Notes: a model not told the origin generated them from the letters alone. A DNA stretch of 64,000 nucleotides from Polaribacter sp. Hel_I_88 (GCF_000687935.1 NZ_JHZZ01000001.1:3110001-3174000); one strand, 5' to 3'; positions 16,743 to 27,946 are shown, counted from the first letter of the stretch. Program-made: numbers and translations.

Positions 16743-17563
16743 CCTTTAAAAACATTTTTAATGGAGTCTTTGGTTTTTCCAAAAGCGCTTGATATTTTAG
16801 ATTTTAGTTCAGTTTTATGGCTAACAATATTTAAGTACGATTTTGTATCGCTATCTAAACTTTCAAAATAAGTTTTTCTTACCCAAAATTGATCTCCAGC
16901 AATATGATTTACTTTATTTAAAATACAGATAAAATTATTTTTAAGGAAAAAATTCTCTATGTCTTTTCTTAAAGCTTGTTTTTCATATAATTCAATTTCT
17001 TCAACTTCTAACCATACAGATTTAATGTTAGAAATCATATCATTTGAACCTTCTAAAACCATTAGTTCTGCTCCTTGAACATCCATGTGAATAAAATCTA
17101 TTAAACTGATTTTTTTTGTTGTACAAAAGTTCTCTAATGTTTCGGTTTTTATTGTAATAGATTCATTGAATTGTAGCCAAGGATGAATTTCTTTTGTTTT
17201 TCCTGGCTTATAAAGTGAAGAACTTTTGTTACCAAAGCTGGTAGAGTTATCAGAAGGAATATCTTTATTTTCGGGTTTTCCTGAAGATACATAAAAGGTA
17301 GCTTCACCTATTTTAGAAGATAGACCTAACTCAAAAGTGTGCATATTCTTTAAATTATATGTTTCTTTATTTTTTAAAACTATTTTGTAATTACTTGGTA
17401 CAGGTTCAAATACGTAAATTTGAGAGCTTGGAAATAAAGAAAGATATCGAACACTGCTTAAACCTTCACAAGCACCAATATCAAACAATATTAATTTATC
17501 ATTTTGGTTAAATAATTTAGTAAGTACTTTTTCATGCAATGTTAATTCAAGATTTTTCTCCAT
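16739..17563 (-). CDS. FkbM-family SAM-dependent methyltransferase
   Basis: 274 residues. The SAM-binding opening is ILFDIGACEGLSSVRYLSL near residue 25, then SQIYVFEPVPSNYKIV (acidic ribose-binding Glu) and IDFIHMDVQGAELMVLEG, the FkbM hallmark. Family members O-methylate sugars or polyketides. It lies 45 bases after the LTA-synthase-like gene on the same strand and may modify a surface glycan. The C-terminal 40 residues beyond the fold are Lys/Ser rich and not assigned. Confidence 0.87.
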   Translation of the reverse strand: MEKNLELTLHEKVLTKLFNQNDKLILFDIGACEGLSSVRYLSLFPSSQIYVFEPVPSNYKIVLKNKETYNLKNMHTFELGLSSKIGEATFYVSSGKPENKDIPSDNSTSFGNKSSSLYKPGKTKEIHPWLQFNESITIKTETLENFCTTKKISLIDFIHMDVQGAELMVLEGSNDMISNIKSVWLEVEEIELYEKQALRKDIENFFLKNNFICILNKVNHIAGDQFWVRKTYFESLDSDTKSYLNIVSHKTELKSKISSAFGKTKDSIKNVFKG

Positions 17564-17608
17564 TATATAATTTGTTTCTTTCTATCGCATAAATATATAA
17601 TATTGTTT

Positions 17609-19465
17609 TCATTTCCTTTCCAAAAAATCTTGATAAGAATCTTGAGTTAGTGCTTTTCCTAAAGAATCTAATTTTTTTGTGTATTTACCTTCGGATAATA
17701 TTGGTTTTTTGCTTACATAATCATAAATAAAAGTACCGTTTTTTGTAACAGTTCCATAGCCTTTGTTAAAAGTATAATGCGCATATTGTTCATTAGATGA
17801 GTTAAAAATATGCTTGCTAAAAACAAAATCTTTTTTATCGCCTTTTAATAAATCTAGTAAAGTGTAAGAAAAATCAACTTGGCTTGAAAAATTATCAATC
17901 TCTTTAATGTTTTTATTTACAGCACCTCCAAGCCACAACATTGGAATTCTGAATTTTTTAGGCGAAAAATAAGGACCTTCGTGTTCAGGAGAACTATGTC
18001 CATGATCTGACATGATTACAATTATCGTGTTTTTATACCATTCTTGTTTTTTAGCAAAATTCATAAAATGGCCAATTACGCTGTCCGTATAAAAATGGGC
18101 ACTTCTAAACAAGTTATCTTGTGAATTTTGTCCAAATTTATATTCGCCTTTAATTTCGTAAGGTTCGTGACTTGTTAAAGTTAAAGCAATTTTAAAAAAT
18201 GGTTCTTTTTGTTCGGTTGATAAATCATCAGCAAAACGTTTCATAAAAACATCATCATAAGCGCCCCATTTTGAATTCCAATCTTTTGTATCGAATTCAC
18301 TTCCATCTACAATTTTATTAATTCCTGCATTTCGTAAATAGGTATTCATATTTCCAAAATTTAAATCTCCACCATAATAAAAAGAAGTGTTATAGCCCAA
18401 TTCAGCCATTTTTTTTGGTAACATTGGTAAGCTTCTAGTTTTGTTTGGCATTCGCATAATTCTCTTTACTGGTTGTGGGTAATAACCACTTAAAACAGCA
18501 GGAATTCCTTTGTCAGTTCTATCTCCATTTGCATAGAAATTTGTAAATAACAACCCTTCTTTAGAAAGTCGGTTTAAATTGGGAGTAACATTAGGTTCGC
18601 CACCTAAAGAGCCCACAATTTTTGCAGGTAAACTTTCCCAAAGAATTAAAATTACATTGGGTTTTGTTGTTGTTAATATAGAGTCTGTATCAGCAATTAA
18701 AAGATTATTTTTTGTTTTGTTGATGATTTTTAAAGCAGTTTTATCATCAAAATATTTATAAATATTTGTGCCATCAGTTTTGTGTGTTAGTGTGTTAGAA
18801 AAATTCCACATAAAATTAATTGCTGCATGATTTGCAAACATCGATTCAGAAAAATAAACGTTGCTTTGGTTTACAGGTACAATTTGGAAACCACCTCTTA
18901 CAGGAATAATCAAAACTGCTGTCATCAATAAAAAAATAGGAAGTTGTGTCCAGTTTCCAAAATCAATTTTATCGCTATTTTTTTGATGAATTTTTTTGAA
19001 AATTTTTATAAAAAGAAACGAAATTAAAATCCAACCAAAAATACCAGAAACCAACTGAAAAGTTGATGTTGAAGAAATCATTAATGTTGGTGTGTTTAAG
19101 TAAGGAAGCAAAGACGTGTCTAAACGAACACCCCAAGCTTGGTATAAGCCAGCATCAATAAACAAAAGTAAACTTATAAAAATAACGATTACAAAAGTGT
19201 ACCATTTTATAAATTTTAAAATGATTTTTGGGTTGGTAATCACAGAAAACATGATGAATAAAAAAGGAATTGTAGATATATACGCAGCAAAGGAAGCATC
19301 CAATCGTAAACCGTATAAAAAGGTTTTTAAAACAGTTGATAGTTCAAGTTCTTGAGTTTTATCAACATAATACATCAAGAAAAAGAAACGTGCAAAAACA
19401 AAATAAACAATCCAAAATAAGAAGTAATAAAGATTATATAAAAATCTGTTTGTAATGTTTTTCAT
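17609..19465 (-). CDS. LTA synthase-like sulfatase-fold membrane enzyme
   Basis: 618 residues: five predicted membrane helices in the first 200 residues and a periplasmic alkaline-phosphatase-fold domain after about 260. Metal and nucleophile motifs are ILWESLP, the Thr of GDRTDKGIPAVLSGY, and SDHGHSSPEHEG. Gram-positive LtaS polymerises glycerol phosphate; in a Bacteroidota the likely reaction is transfer of phosphoglycerol or phosphoethanolamine to a glycan or lipid. It appears to be the first gene of a two-gene unit with the FkbM methyltransferase. Confidence 0.88.
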   Translation of the reverse strand: MKNITNRFLYNLYYFLFWIVYFVFARFFFLMYYVDKTQELELSTVLKTFLYGLRLDASFAAYISTIPFLFIMFSVITNPKIILKFIKWYTFVIVIFISLLLFIDAGLYQAWGVRLDTSLLPYLNTPTLMISSTSTFQLVSGIFGWILISFLFIKIFKKIHQKNSDKIDFGNWTQLPIFLLMTAVLIIPVRGGFQIVPVNQSNVYFSESMFANHAAINFMWNFSNTLTHKTDGTNIYKYFDDKTALKIINKTKNNLLIADTDSILTTTKPNVILILWESLPAKIVGSLGGEPNVTPNLNRLSKEGLLFTNFYANGDRTDKGIPAVLSGYYPQPVKRIMRMPNKTRSLPMLPKKMAELGYNTSFYYGGDLNFGNMNTYLRNAGINKIVDGSEFDTKDWNSKWGAYDDVFMKRFADDLSTEQKEPFFKIALTLTSHEPYEIKGEYKFGQNSQDNLFRSAHFYTDSVIGHFMNFAKKQEWYKNTIIVIMSDHGHSSPEHEGPYFSPKKFRIPMLWLGGAVNKNIKEIDNFSSQVDFSYTLLDLLKGDKKDFVFSKHIFNSSNEQYAHYTFNKGYGTVTKNGTFIYDYVSKKPILSEGKYTKKLDSLGKALTQDSYQDFLERK

Positions 19466-19548
19466 TTTTGATATTTAAAATGTTTTTCAAAACTCTTTAT
19501 CAAAGAGAATTAAAGTATAATTGTAATAAAAAAATATCTCTTAGAGAT

Positions 19549-20574
19549 TTATTCTGTAACTTTTAAACGAGCTTTTGCAGTTACATTAACATTGGCAAAA
19601 TCGTTATTTAAAAATTTTAAATAGCCAGTAATTGCAATCATTGCTGCATTGTCTGTAGTATATTCGAATTTTGGGATGTAGGTTTGCCAGCCAAAATGTT
19701 GTTCTGCTAATTGTAAACGATTTCTAATTTCTGAATTTGCAGAAACGCCACCAGCAATAGCAATTTGTTTAATCCCTGTTTTTTTAACAGCATTTTTTAA
19801 TTTATTCATCAAAATTTCTATAATTGTAAACTGAATTGAAGCACAAATATCATGTAAGTTTTCCTCAATAAAATTAGGATTTACTCTTTGTTGCTTTTGA
19901 ATAAAATATAAAATTCCCGTTTTTAAACCACTAAAACTAAAATCTAAATCGCCCACTTTTGGCTTTGTGAATTTGTAAGCTTTTGGGTTTCCTAATTTAG
20001 CATACTTGTCAATAAAAGGACCTCCAGGATAAGGCAATCCTAAAATTTTGGCAGATTTATCAAAAGCTTCTCCAACAGCATCATCTATAGTTTCGCCTAA
20101 AATTTCCATATCAAAATGGTTGGTAACTTTTACAATTTGAGTATGTCCACCACTTATTGTCAAACAAATAAAAGGGAAAGTAGGTATTTTGCTGACATCA
20201 TCTTTAATAAAATGAGCCAAAATATGTGCTTGCATATGGTTTACATCCAACAAAGGAATTTGTAACCCTAAAGCCAACGATTTTGCAAAAGAAGTACCTA
20301 CCAATAAAGATCCCATTAAACCTGGGCCTTTGGTAAAGGCAATTCCAGCTAATTGTTCTTTAGTAATATTTGCTTGTTCCAAAGCCTGTTGCACAACAGG
20401 TACAATATTTTGTTGATGCGCTCTTGAAGCTAATTCTGGAACAACTCCACCATATTTTGAGTGTACTTCTTGGTTTGCAACAACGTTACTCAACACTTTA
20501 GCATCACAAATCACAGCAGCACTTGTATCATCACAAGAAGACTCTATTCCTAAAATATAAACAGGTTTTTTCAT
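19549..20574 (-). CDS. tsaD: tRNA N6-adenosine threonylcarbamoyltransferase
   Basis: 341 residues of the Kae1/TsaD family, transferring the threonylcarbamoyl group to A37 of ANN-decoding tRNAs. It opens KKPVYILGIESSCDDTSAAV; the metal-binding histidines are in HMQAHILAHF, then FICLTISGGHTQIV, GPFIDKYAKLGNP and the C-terminal IAGGVSANSEIRNRL. A TTG one codon upstream (20577) is the alternative start; the ATG is chosen. It is divergent from the TamB gene. Confidence 0.95.
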   Translation of the reverse strand: MKKPVYILGIESSCDDTSAAVICDAKVLSNVVANQEVHSKYGGVVPELASRAHQQNIVPVVQQALEQANITKEQLAGIAFTKGPGLMGSLLVGTSFAKSLALGLQIPLLDVNHMQAHILAHFIKDDVSKIPTFPFICLTISGGHTQIVKVTNHFDMEILGETIDDAVGEAFDKSAKILGLPYPGGPFIDKYAKLGNPKAYKFTKPKVGDLDFSFSGLKTGILYFIQKQQRVNPNFIEENLHDICASIQFTIIEILMNKLKNAVKKTGIKQIAIAGGVSANSEIRNRLQLAEQHFGWQTYIPKFEYTTDNAAMIAITGYLKFLNNDFANVNVTAKARLKVTE

Positions 20575-20801
20575 CAAAAATTAGTTAAAGTGCTGCAAAA
20601 TTAAGGATTAATTTATGCACCTCTTTGATTTTTAAGAATAGAAATTTAATTCTTTGTTAAAATTGCACGTTCTTTGTACTAATTGGTCAAATTTTTGAGT
20701 ATTATTAATCATATCTTACAACCACATTAAAACCATCAAATATCAAAATAATAGGAAAGAAAATACTGAAATTTTTAGGGTACTTTATACTCTTTTTACT
20801 T

Positions 20802-23800
20802 TTGATGAGTATAGTGCTTTCTATTCCTGTAGTGCAAACAAAAATAGGTAAACATTATACTGATAAAATTAACGAAGATTTTGGAACAAATTTATCGATA
20901 AATAAGGTTGATTTATCTTTTTTAGGAAGTGTAAATTTAAAAGGAATCGAAATTAAAGATCATCATAAAGATACCATGATTTATGTTGCGAAATTGACAA
21001 CATCGATTATAAACGCAAAAAGAATTTTAGATAAAGAGGTGTATCTAAATGATATTTATCTTGATGGCGCCTATTATTACATGAAAACCTATAAAGGTGA
21101 GGAAAATGATAATATGGGTATTTTTATTGATTCTTTTGATGATGGAACTCCTAAAGATTCGCTGAATCCTTTTGTTCTAAAAACATCTAATGTTTATGTA
21201 AATAACTTAAATTTTAGAGTAACAAATGCTAATAAAGTAGATTCTGTAAATTATGCTGCTAAAAATGCAGGTGGTAATTTACAAGATTTATCAATTGTAG
21301 GCCCTAAATTTTCGAGCAATATAAGAGGTTTGTATTTTATTGATAAATTTGGTTTGGATGTAACTAATTTAACAACCGATTTTAGTTATTCTGAAACTGC
21401 AATGCATTTTAAAAATACAACTCTACAAACTGAAAATACCCATATAAAAGCAGAAATAGATTTTCTGTATAAAAGAGAAGATTTATCAGATTTTGTTAAT
21501 AAAGTACAAATTAAAGCACGTTTTAAAGAGAGCGAAGTTGCTGTGCAAGATGTTAAAAATTTTTATGACGAATTAAGTGGAAATGATATTTTAAGTTTGC
21601 AAGGAAACTTGAATGGAACTTTAAATAACTTTGAGTTAAAGAACTTGAATTCAGCCTCAAAAAAAGGATTAAAAATACAAGGAGATTTGTTTTTTGTGAA
21701 TGCTGTAAGTAGAGAAAGAGGTTTTGTTTTTGAAGGAGATTTGGCAAATTTAACAGCCACTTACAGAGAATTAAGGAATATTTTACCAAATGTTTTGGGT
21801 AAAAATTTACCAACTGAATTTGGCAAACTTGGCAAATTTAATTTAAATGGAAAAGTAAAAGTTACTCCAGATCAAATCCAGACAAATATTACTGTAAACT
21901 CTGCTGTTGGTACTCTTAAAACAGACTTACAAATTGCCAATATCGAAAATATAGATTACGCAAAATATGATGGAAAAATTCAACTTAAAAATTTCGATAT
22001 CGGTAATTTTTTCAACGATCCATTATTTGGTAAAGTTTCTTTAAAAGGAGATGTAAATGGAAGTGGATTTAAGCTAGAAAATATTAGCACTTCTTTTGTT
22101 GGTAAAGTTTCAGAATTTGGTTTTAAGCAATATAATTATAAGAATATTGAAGCAAATGGACAATACCAAAACAACAAGTTTGATGGAGATTTAACCATTG
22201 ATGACGAGAATTTTAAAATGAAATTTAATGGCTTGGCAGATTTATCATCAGAAGTTTACGAATTTGATTTTAAGTCGGATGTTGACTATTTAAATTTAAA
22301 GGAAACTAACCTGTTTACAAGAGATAGTATTGCACATTTAAAAGGTTCTTTTGAGTTAGATATAGAAGGCAATACATTTGATGATATTGTTGGAAACGCT
22401 ATTTTTAAAGATGTTTTTTATACCAATCAAAAGCAGGAATTTAGTTTTAAACAATTCATGGTTGCATCTTCTGTAAAAGATAGTATTAAAAGAATCGATT
22501 TAGAATCTGAAGATATTGCTCAAGGGTATGTAACAGGTAAATTTACGTTTTCTGAAGTTGCCAAAGTAGCTCAAAATGCGTTGGGAAGTATTTACACGAA
22601 TTATCAACCTTATGAAGTTGCACCAAATCAGTTTTTAGATTTTAATTTTACAGTATATAATCAAATTGTAAATGTGTTTTTTCCTGATATTTACATTGAT
22701 GATAATACCAAATTAAAAGGCAAAATAGAATCGAATAAAAATCAATTAAGGTTTACATTTTCATCACCAAGAATAGATGCCTATGGCAATGAGTTTAAAG
22801 AAATTTTACTGAGGACTGATAATCAAAACCCTTTGTACAATTCTCACTTAACAGCAGCTGAAGTAAATACAAAATTCTATAATATCTCTAAATTAAACCT
22901 TTTAAACAGAACAGAAAATGATACGCTTTATTTTAAATCGGAATTTGATGGGGGTCTAAAAAATAATGAGAATTTTAATTTAGATTTCTTTTATACCATC
23001 AATAAAGAAAAAAAATCGGTTTTAGGTTTTGAGAAATCTACTTTCGTTATCAAAAATACAGCTTGGAGTATAAATCCAGATAAAGATTATACAGATAAAA
23101 TTACCTTCGATTTAAAAAATAATGAATTTGATTTTAGTCAGTTTAAACTAGTATCTGGCCAACAAAAAATAGAATTTAAAGGAAGTTTAAAAGGAGATAG
23201 CGAAAAAACATTACTGGCAAATTTAACCAAAGTAAAACTGCAAAGTTTTTTACCAGAAATAGATAGTTTGGCTTTAAAAGGTAGGGTTTCTGGTAATATA
23301 GATTTTGTTCAAAAAGGAGCTGTTTACAGTCCAGAGGCAAATTTAATTATTAGTGGCTTTGAAGTTAATAACTTTAAACAGGGAGAGTTAGCCATCAATA
23401 TTGCAGGAGATAATTCTTATGAAAAATACAATGTAGATTTATCCATTAATAATGAAAATGTAAAAAGTATTGCAGCCACTGGTGTTTTAGATTTTTCGAA
23501 TAAAAGACCTATTATAGATATTGAAGTTTATTTAGAAGATTATAATCTGCAAGCATTTAGTCCTTTAGGTCAAGATGTAATTTCATCTTTAAGAGGTAGT
23601 GTTTCTGGGAACTTCTTTTTGAGAGGTTTTTTAAGAAATCCAGATATGGAAGGTGTTTTAAAATTGAATAATGCAGGTTTAAAATTTCCATATTTAAATG
23701 TAGATTTTGATTTTGAGGGAGAATCCATAGTTTCTTTAGAGCAACAATCCTTTATTTTAGAAGATATTAAACTAGTTGATAGTAAATATAAATCTACAGG

Positions 23801-25196
23801 AAGATTGTTTGGTAATATAACGCATCAAAATTTTGAACAATGGTTTTTAGATTTAGAAATCGATACCGATAATTTAGTGGCATTAGATACAAAAAATACG
23901 GAAGAGGCTACTTATTATGGAACTGCCTTTATGAAAGGTTCAGTTGCAGTTTCTGGATTAACAGATCAATTAACCATAGATATTAATGCCACAACAAACC
24001 CTAGAACAAAATTTGTAGTACCTTTAAAAGATGTGGAAACTGTAGATAGTTTTCGCTTAATTTATTTTAAATCTGATCAAATAAAAGTAGAGGATAGGCA
24101 GAGAGAGTTAGCGCAAGAAGCTTTAAAAGGATTAACCTTAAATATTGATTTAGAAGTTACCAAAGATGCAGAAGCACAAGTTGTAATTGATGAAGAGAAT
24201 GGAAGTCAATTAACAGGAAGAGGATCAGGAAATCTACAAATTAGAATCGATACAAGAGGTAAATTCAATATGTATGGAGATTACAGAATTGATTCTGGAG
24301 TATACGATTTTAGATATGGAGGCATTATCAACAAACCTTTTATAATCCAAAAAGGAGGAACAGTTTCTTGGATTGGAAATCCTTATGAAGCAAATTTAGA
24401 TGTTACTGCCATTTACAAAGCAAAAGCAAATCCTGGAGTTTTATTGCAAAATTTTAATTCTAACAGAAGAGAGGAAATCGATTTGGTAACAAGAATTACA
24501 GGAGATTTGTTCAACTCAAAACAAGAATTAGATATTCAACTTACAAATGTAGATCCAACTATAGCAAGTGAGTTAGAGTTTGTTTTAAATGATAATAATG
24601 TAAATGAAAAAACTACTCAATTTATATCTTTATTAGCCTTTAATACGTTTCGAAATCCAGATAAAGTAGATTTTGATGTAAATAATACGTTGGCAGGCAC
24701 TGCATCAAGTGCACTTGCAGGCGCGTTTTCGAGTTTATTAAACAACCCTGATAGTAAATTTCAATTGGGTGTAGATTATCAGCAAGGAGAAAGAGGCAAT
24801 GATATAGATCGTTTAAATATAGATAATCAAGTAGATGTTTCTGTAAGCACACAAGTTAGCGATCGAGTAATTATCAACGGAAAAGTCGGTGTTCCTGTGG
24901 GTGCACAAACACAATCAAGTGTTGTTGGCGAGGTTAAAGTTGAAATTCTCTTAAATACAGAAGGAAATTTTAGAGGGGTTATTTTTAATCGACAAAACGA
25001 AATTCAATATTCGCAACAAGAAGAAGGTTATACACAGGGAGTTGGTTTATCTTATCAAGTTAATTTTAATACTTTATCAGGATTACTTACAAGAATTGGC
25101 CTTAAAAAAGAAACGAAAATTAAGGCGAAAAAAAATGAGAAAAAAGATACTTTGCAACCAAAAGTAAACTCGTTAATAAATTTTGAAGGAAATTAG
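20802..25196 (+). CDS. Translocation/assembly module TamB-like protein (1)
   Basis: At least 1464 residues of mostly beta-structured repeats ending in a C-terminal TamB/DUF490 domain (about residues 1080-1440: GKFNMYGDYRIDSGVYDFRY, GGTVSWIGNPYEANLDVTAI). TamB is anchored in the inner membrane and spans the periplasm, acting in phospholipid transport and outer-membrane protein assembly. The coordinates start at a TTG/ATG pair, but the frame is open back to 20709 and encodes KILKFLGYFILFLLLMSIVL, the expected anchor. No ATG, GTG or TTG lies upstream, so a rare start (ATA 20748 or CTG 20766) is suspected. No TamL gene is adjacent. Confidence 0.85.
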   Translation: MMSIVLSIPVVQTKIGKHYTDKINEDFGTNLSINKVDLSFLGSVNLKGIEIKDHHKDTMIYVAKLTTSIINAKRILDKEVYLNDIYLDGAYYYMKTYKGEENDNMGIFIDSFDDGTPKDSLNPFVLKTSNVYVNNLNFRVTNANKVDSVNYAAKNAGGNLQDLSIVGPKFSSNIRGLYFIDKFGLDVTNLTTDFSYSETAMHFKNTTLQTENTHIKAEIDFLYKREDLSDFVNKVQIKARFKESEVAVQDVKNFYDELSGNDILSLQGNLNGTLNNFELKNLNSASKKGLKIQGDLFFVNAVSRERGFVFEGDLANLTATYRELRNILPNVLGKNLPTEFGKLGKFNLNGKVKVTPDQIQTNITVNSAVGTLKTDLQIANIENIDYAKYDGKIQLKNFDIGNFFNDPLFGKVSLKGDVNGSGFKLENISTSFVGKVSEFGFKQYNYKNIEANGQYQNNKFDGDLTIDDENFKMKFNGLADLSSEVYEFDFKSDVDYLNLKETNLFTRDSIAHLKGSFELDIEGNTFDDIVGNAIFKDVFYTNQKQEFSFKQFMVASSVKDSIKRIDLESEDIAQGYVTGKFTFSEVAKVAQNALGSIYTNYQPYEVAPNQFLDFNFTVYNQIVNVFFPDIYIDDNTKLKGKIESNKNQLRFTFSSPRIDAYGNEFKEILLRTDNQNPLYNSHLTAAEVNTKFYNISKLNLLNRTENDTLYFKSEFDGGLKNNENFNLDFFYTINKEKKSVLGFEKSTFVIKNTAWSINPDKDYTDKITFDLKNNEFDFSQFKLVSGQQKIEFKGSLKGDSEKTLLANLTKVKLQSFLPEIDSLALKGRVSGNIDFVQKGAVYSPEANLIISGFEVNNFKQGELAINIAGDNSYEKYNVDLSINNENVKSIAATGVLDFSNKRPIIDIEVYLEDYNLQAFSPLGQDVISSLRGSVSGNFFLRGFLRNPDMEGVLKLNNAGLKFPYLNVDFDFEGESIVSLEQQSFILEDIKLVDSKYKSTGRLFGNITHQNFEQWFLDLEIDTDNLVALDTKNTEEATYYGTAFMKGSVAVSGLTDQLTIDINATTNPRTKFVVPLKDVETVDSFRLIYFKSDQIKVEDRQRELAQEALKGLTLNIDLEVTKDAEAQVVIDEENGSQLTGRGSGNLQIRIDTRGKFNMYGDYRIDSGVYDFRYGGIINKPFIIQKGGTVSWIGNPYEANLDVTAIYKAKANPGVLLQNFNSNRREEIDLVTRITGDLFNSKQELDIQLTNVDPTIASELEFVLNDNNVNEKTTQFISLLAFNTFRNPDKVDFDVNNTLAGTASSALAGAFSSLLNNPDSKFQLGVDYQQGERGNDIDRLNIDNQVDVSVSTQVSDRVIINGKVGVPVGAQTQSSVVGEVKVEILLNTEGNFRGVIFNRQNEIQYSQQEEGYTQGVGLSYQVNFNTLSGLLTRIGLKKETKIKAKKNEKKDTLQPKVNSLINFEGN

Positions 25197-25353
25197 TACC
25201 TTTAATTTTTAACAGATTATTCACTAAAAACGAAATGGTTTTCGTACTTAAATTTGTATTTTTCCTTTTAAAAATAAGGGGTTAAAGGCTATATCGATTT
25301 CGTAATTTAATTATTTTAAACCACTAAAAAGAATTATTTTTACATCATAATAT
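25197..25353 (+). promoter_or_regulatory. Upstream region of pfkA with a -7-like box
   Basis: The 157-base gap holds TAAATTTG at 25249-25256, matching TAnnTTTG, about 98 bases before the pfkA start. A -33 element is not clear. Nothing else is seen here. Confidence 0.3.
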
Positions 25354-26337
25354 ATGGAGAAAATTAAAAAAATAGGCGTAATGACTTCTGGAGGAGATTC
25401 CCCAGGAATGAACGCAGCAATAAGATCTGTAGTAAGAACTTGTGCATATTATAAAATAGAATGTGCAGGAATTTACAGAGGTTATGAAGGAATGATAGAA
25501 GGTGATTTTATCGAACTAAATGCACGAAGTGTTAAAGGTATTATCAACAAAGGAGGTACTTTTTTAAAATCTGCGAGGTCTAAAAAATTTATGACCAAAG
25601 AAGGAAGGCAACAAGCATATGAGGCTTTAAAAGCAGCTCATATAGATGCTTTAGTTGTTATTGGTGGAGATGGTACTTTTACAGGAGCATTGATATTTAA
25701 TAAAGAATTCGGTTTCCCAATTATGGGAATTCCTGGAACAATTGATAATGATATTGCAGGGACTTCACATACATTAGGGTATGATACAGCTTTAAATAAC
25801 GCTGTAGAGGTTATCGATAAAATTAGAGATACAGCATCTTCTCACAACAGATTATTTTTTATTGAAGTAATGGGTAGAGATGTTGGTCATATTGCCTTAA
25901 ATGTTGGTGTTGGAGCAGGAGCAGAAGAAATTTTGATACCTGAAGAAGATTTAGGTTTAGAGCGTTTGTTAGAATCTTTGCAGAGAAGTAAGGAATCTGG
26001 GAAATCGTCGAGTATTGTAATAGTTGCTGAAGGCGATAAAACTGGTAAAAATGTTTTTGAACTAAAAGATTATGTTAATGAGCATTTACCAGAATACGAT
26101 GTTCGAGTTTCAGTTTTAGGACACATGCAAAGAGGAGGTTCTCCTTCTTGTTTCGACAGAGTTTTGGCGAGTAGAATGGGCGTAAAAGCTGTTGAATCTT
26201 TGTTAGATGGTAAATCTAATTTAATGGTTGGTTTATTAAATGATAAAATAGCAGTAACTCCTTTGGAAAAAGCAATCAAAGGACAATCAAAAATAAATAA
26301 AGAATTAATTCGTGTGTCAGATATCATGACCACATAA
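25354..26337 (+). CDS. pfkA: ATP-dependent 6-phosphofructokinase
   Basis: 327 residues, standard for bacterial Pfk-1. ATP binding is shown by TSGGDSPGMNAAIRS at residue 11 and GGDGTFTGA (Gly104-type ATP enzyme rather than PPi type), the catalytic Asp by IPGTIDNDIAGTS, and the substrate sites by EVMGRDVGHIAL and LGHMQRGG. It phosphorylates fructose 6-phosphate in glycolysis. gapA follows 18 bases later and a terminator closes the pair, so glycolytic genes are co-expressed. Confidence 0.96.
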   Translation: MEKIKKIGVMTSGGDSPGMNAAIRSVVRTCAYYKIECAGIYRGYEGMIEGDFIELNARSVKGIINKGGTFLKSARSKKFMTKEGRQQAYEALKAAHIDALVVIGGDGTFTGALIFNKEFGFPIMGIPGTIDNDIAGTSHTLGYDTALNNAVEVIDKIRDTASSHNRLFFIEVMGRDVGHIALNVGVGAGAEEILIPEEDLGLERLLESLQRSKESGKSSSIVIVAEGDKTGKNVFELKDYVNEHLPEYDVRVSVLGHMQRGGSPSCFDRVLASRMGVKAVESLLDGKSNLMVGLLNDKIAVTPLEKAIKGQSKINKELIRVSDIMTT

Positions 26338-26343
26338 TAGTAA

Positions 26344-27357
<1,014 letters not shown>

Positions 27358-27378
27358 TAACTACAATTTCAAATAACT

Positions 27379-27417
27379 AAAAACCTGATAGAATTCATTT
27401 TCTATCAGGTTTTTTAG
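27379..27417 (+). terminator. Intrinsic terminator after gap
   Basis: AAAACCTGATAGAA pairs with TTCTATCAGGTTTT around a 6-base loop, followed by a T run. The convergent RidA gene ends 35 bases on. Confidence 0.88.
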
Positions 27418-27451
27418 TTTTTACTGAATACTGAGACTGAATATGGCTAAC

Positions 27452-27832
27452 TTATTTAACAGCAATCATACTAATTTCTACATTTACAAATTTTGGTAAG
27501 TTTGCAACTTCAACAGTTTCTCTTGCAGGCGCAGTTTCTTCATTAAAATAAGAACCATAAACGGTATTTATTTTAGCAAACTGATTCATATCAGCAATAA
27601 AAATAGATGATTTTATAACGTTTTCAAAAGTCATTTCAGCAGCAGCTAAAACTTCTTTCATATTTTCCATTACTTGTTTTGTTTCGGCTTCGATAGTATC
27701 TAAAACTAATTCTCCAGTTGTTGGATTTATTGCAATTTGTCCAGACGTGTATAAAGTATTTCCACTTAAAATAGCTTGATTATAGGGCCCAATAGGAGCA
27801 GGTGCTTTTGTAGTTGATATTATTTTTTTCAT
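27452..27832 (-). CDS. RidA family deaminase (enamine/imine)
   Basis: 126 residues of the YjgF/YER057c/UK114 family. Landmarks are KAPAPIGPYNQAI at the start, LYTSGQIAINPTTGEL, and the Arg of APARETVEVANLPKFVNVEI that binds the substrate carboxylate. RidA hydrolyses reactive 2-aminoacrylate and other imines. The gene stands alone; the heptamer repeat array at 27876-27938 lies 44 bases upstream of its start, in the place where its promoter would be. Confidence 0.93.
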   Translation of the reverse strand: MKKIISTTKAPAPIGPYNQAILSGNTLYTSGQIAINPTTGELVLDTIEAETKQVMENMKEVLAAAEMTFENVIKSSIFIADMNQFAKINTVYGSYFNEETAPARETVEVANLPKFVNVEISMIAVK

Positions 27833-27875
27833 TTTTATATTTTTGGTCTCTTCTTAAAAGATTTTTTTTATTTTA

Positions 27876-27938
27876 AACTTCCAACTTCCAACTTCCAACT
27901 TCCAACTTCCAACTTCCAACTTCCAACTTCCAACTTCC
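27876..27938. repeat. Heptanucleotide tandem array (AACTTCC) x 9
   Basis: Nine uninterrupted copies of AACTTCC, then a broken tenth. It lies between the lptD stop (27947) and the start of the ridA-type gene (27832), both read leftward. A 7-bp unit is prone to slippage, which would change the spacing upstream of the ridA-type gene. Confidence 0.97.
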
Positions 27939-27946
27939 AACACCAA

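Noticed and set aside
21553..21813. Two minus-strand frames inside the first TamB gene
   Set aside because: Low-complexity products opposite a strong coding frame.
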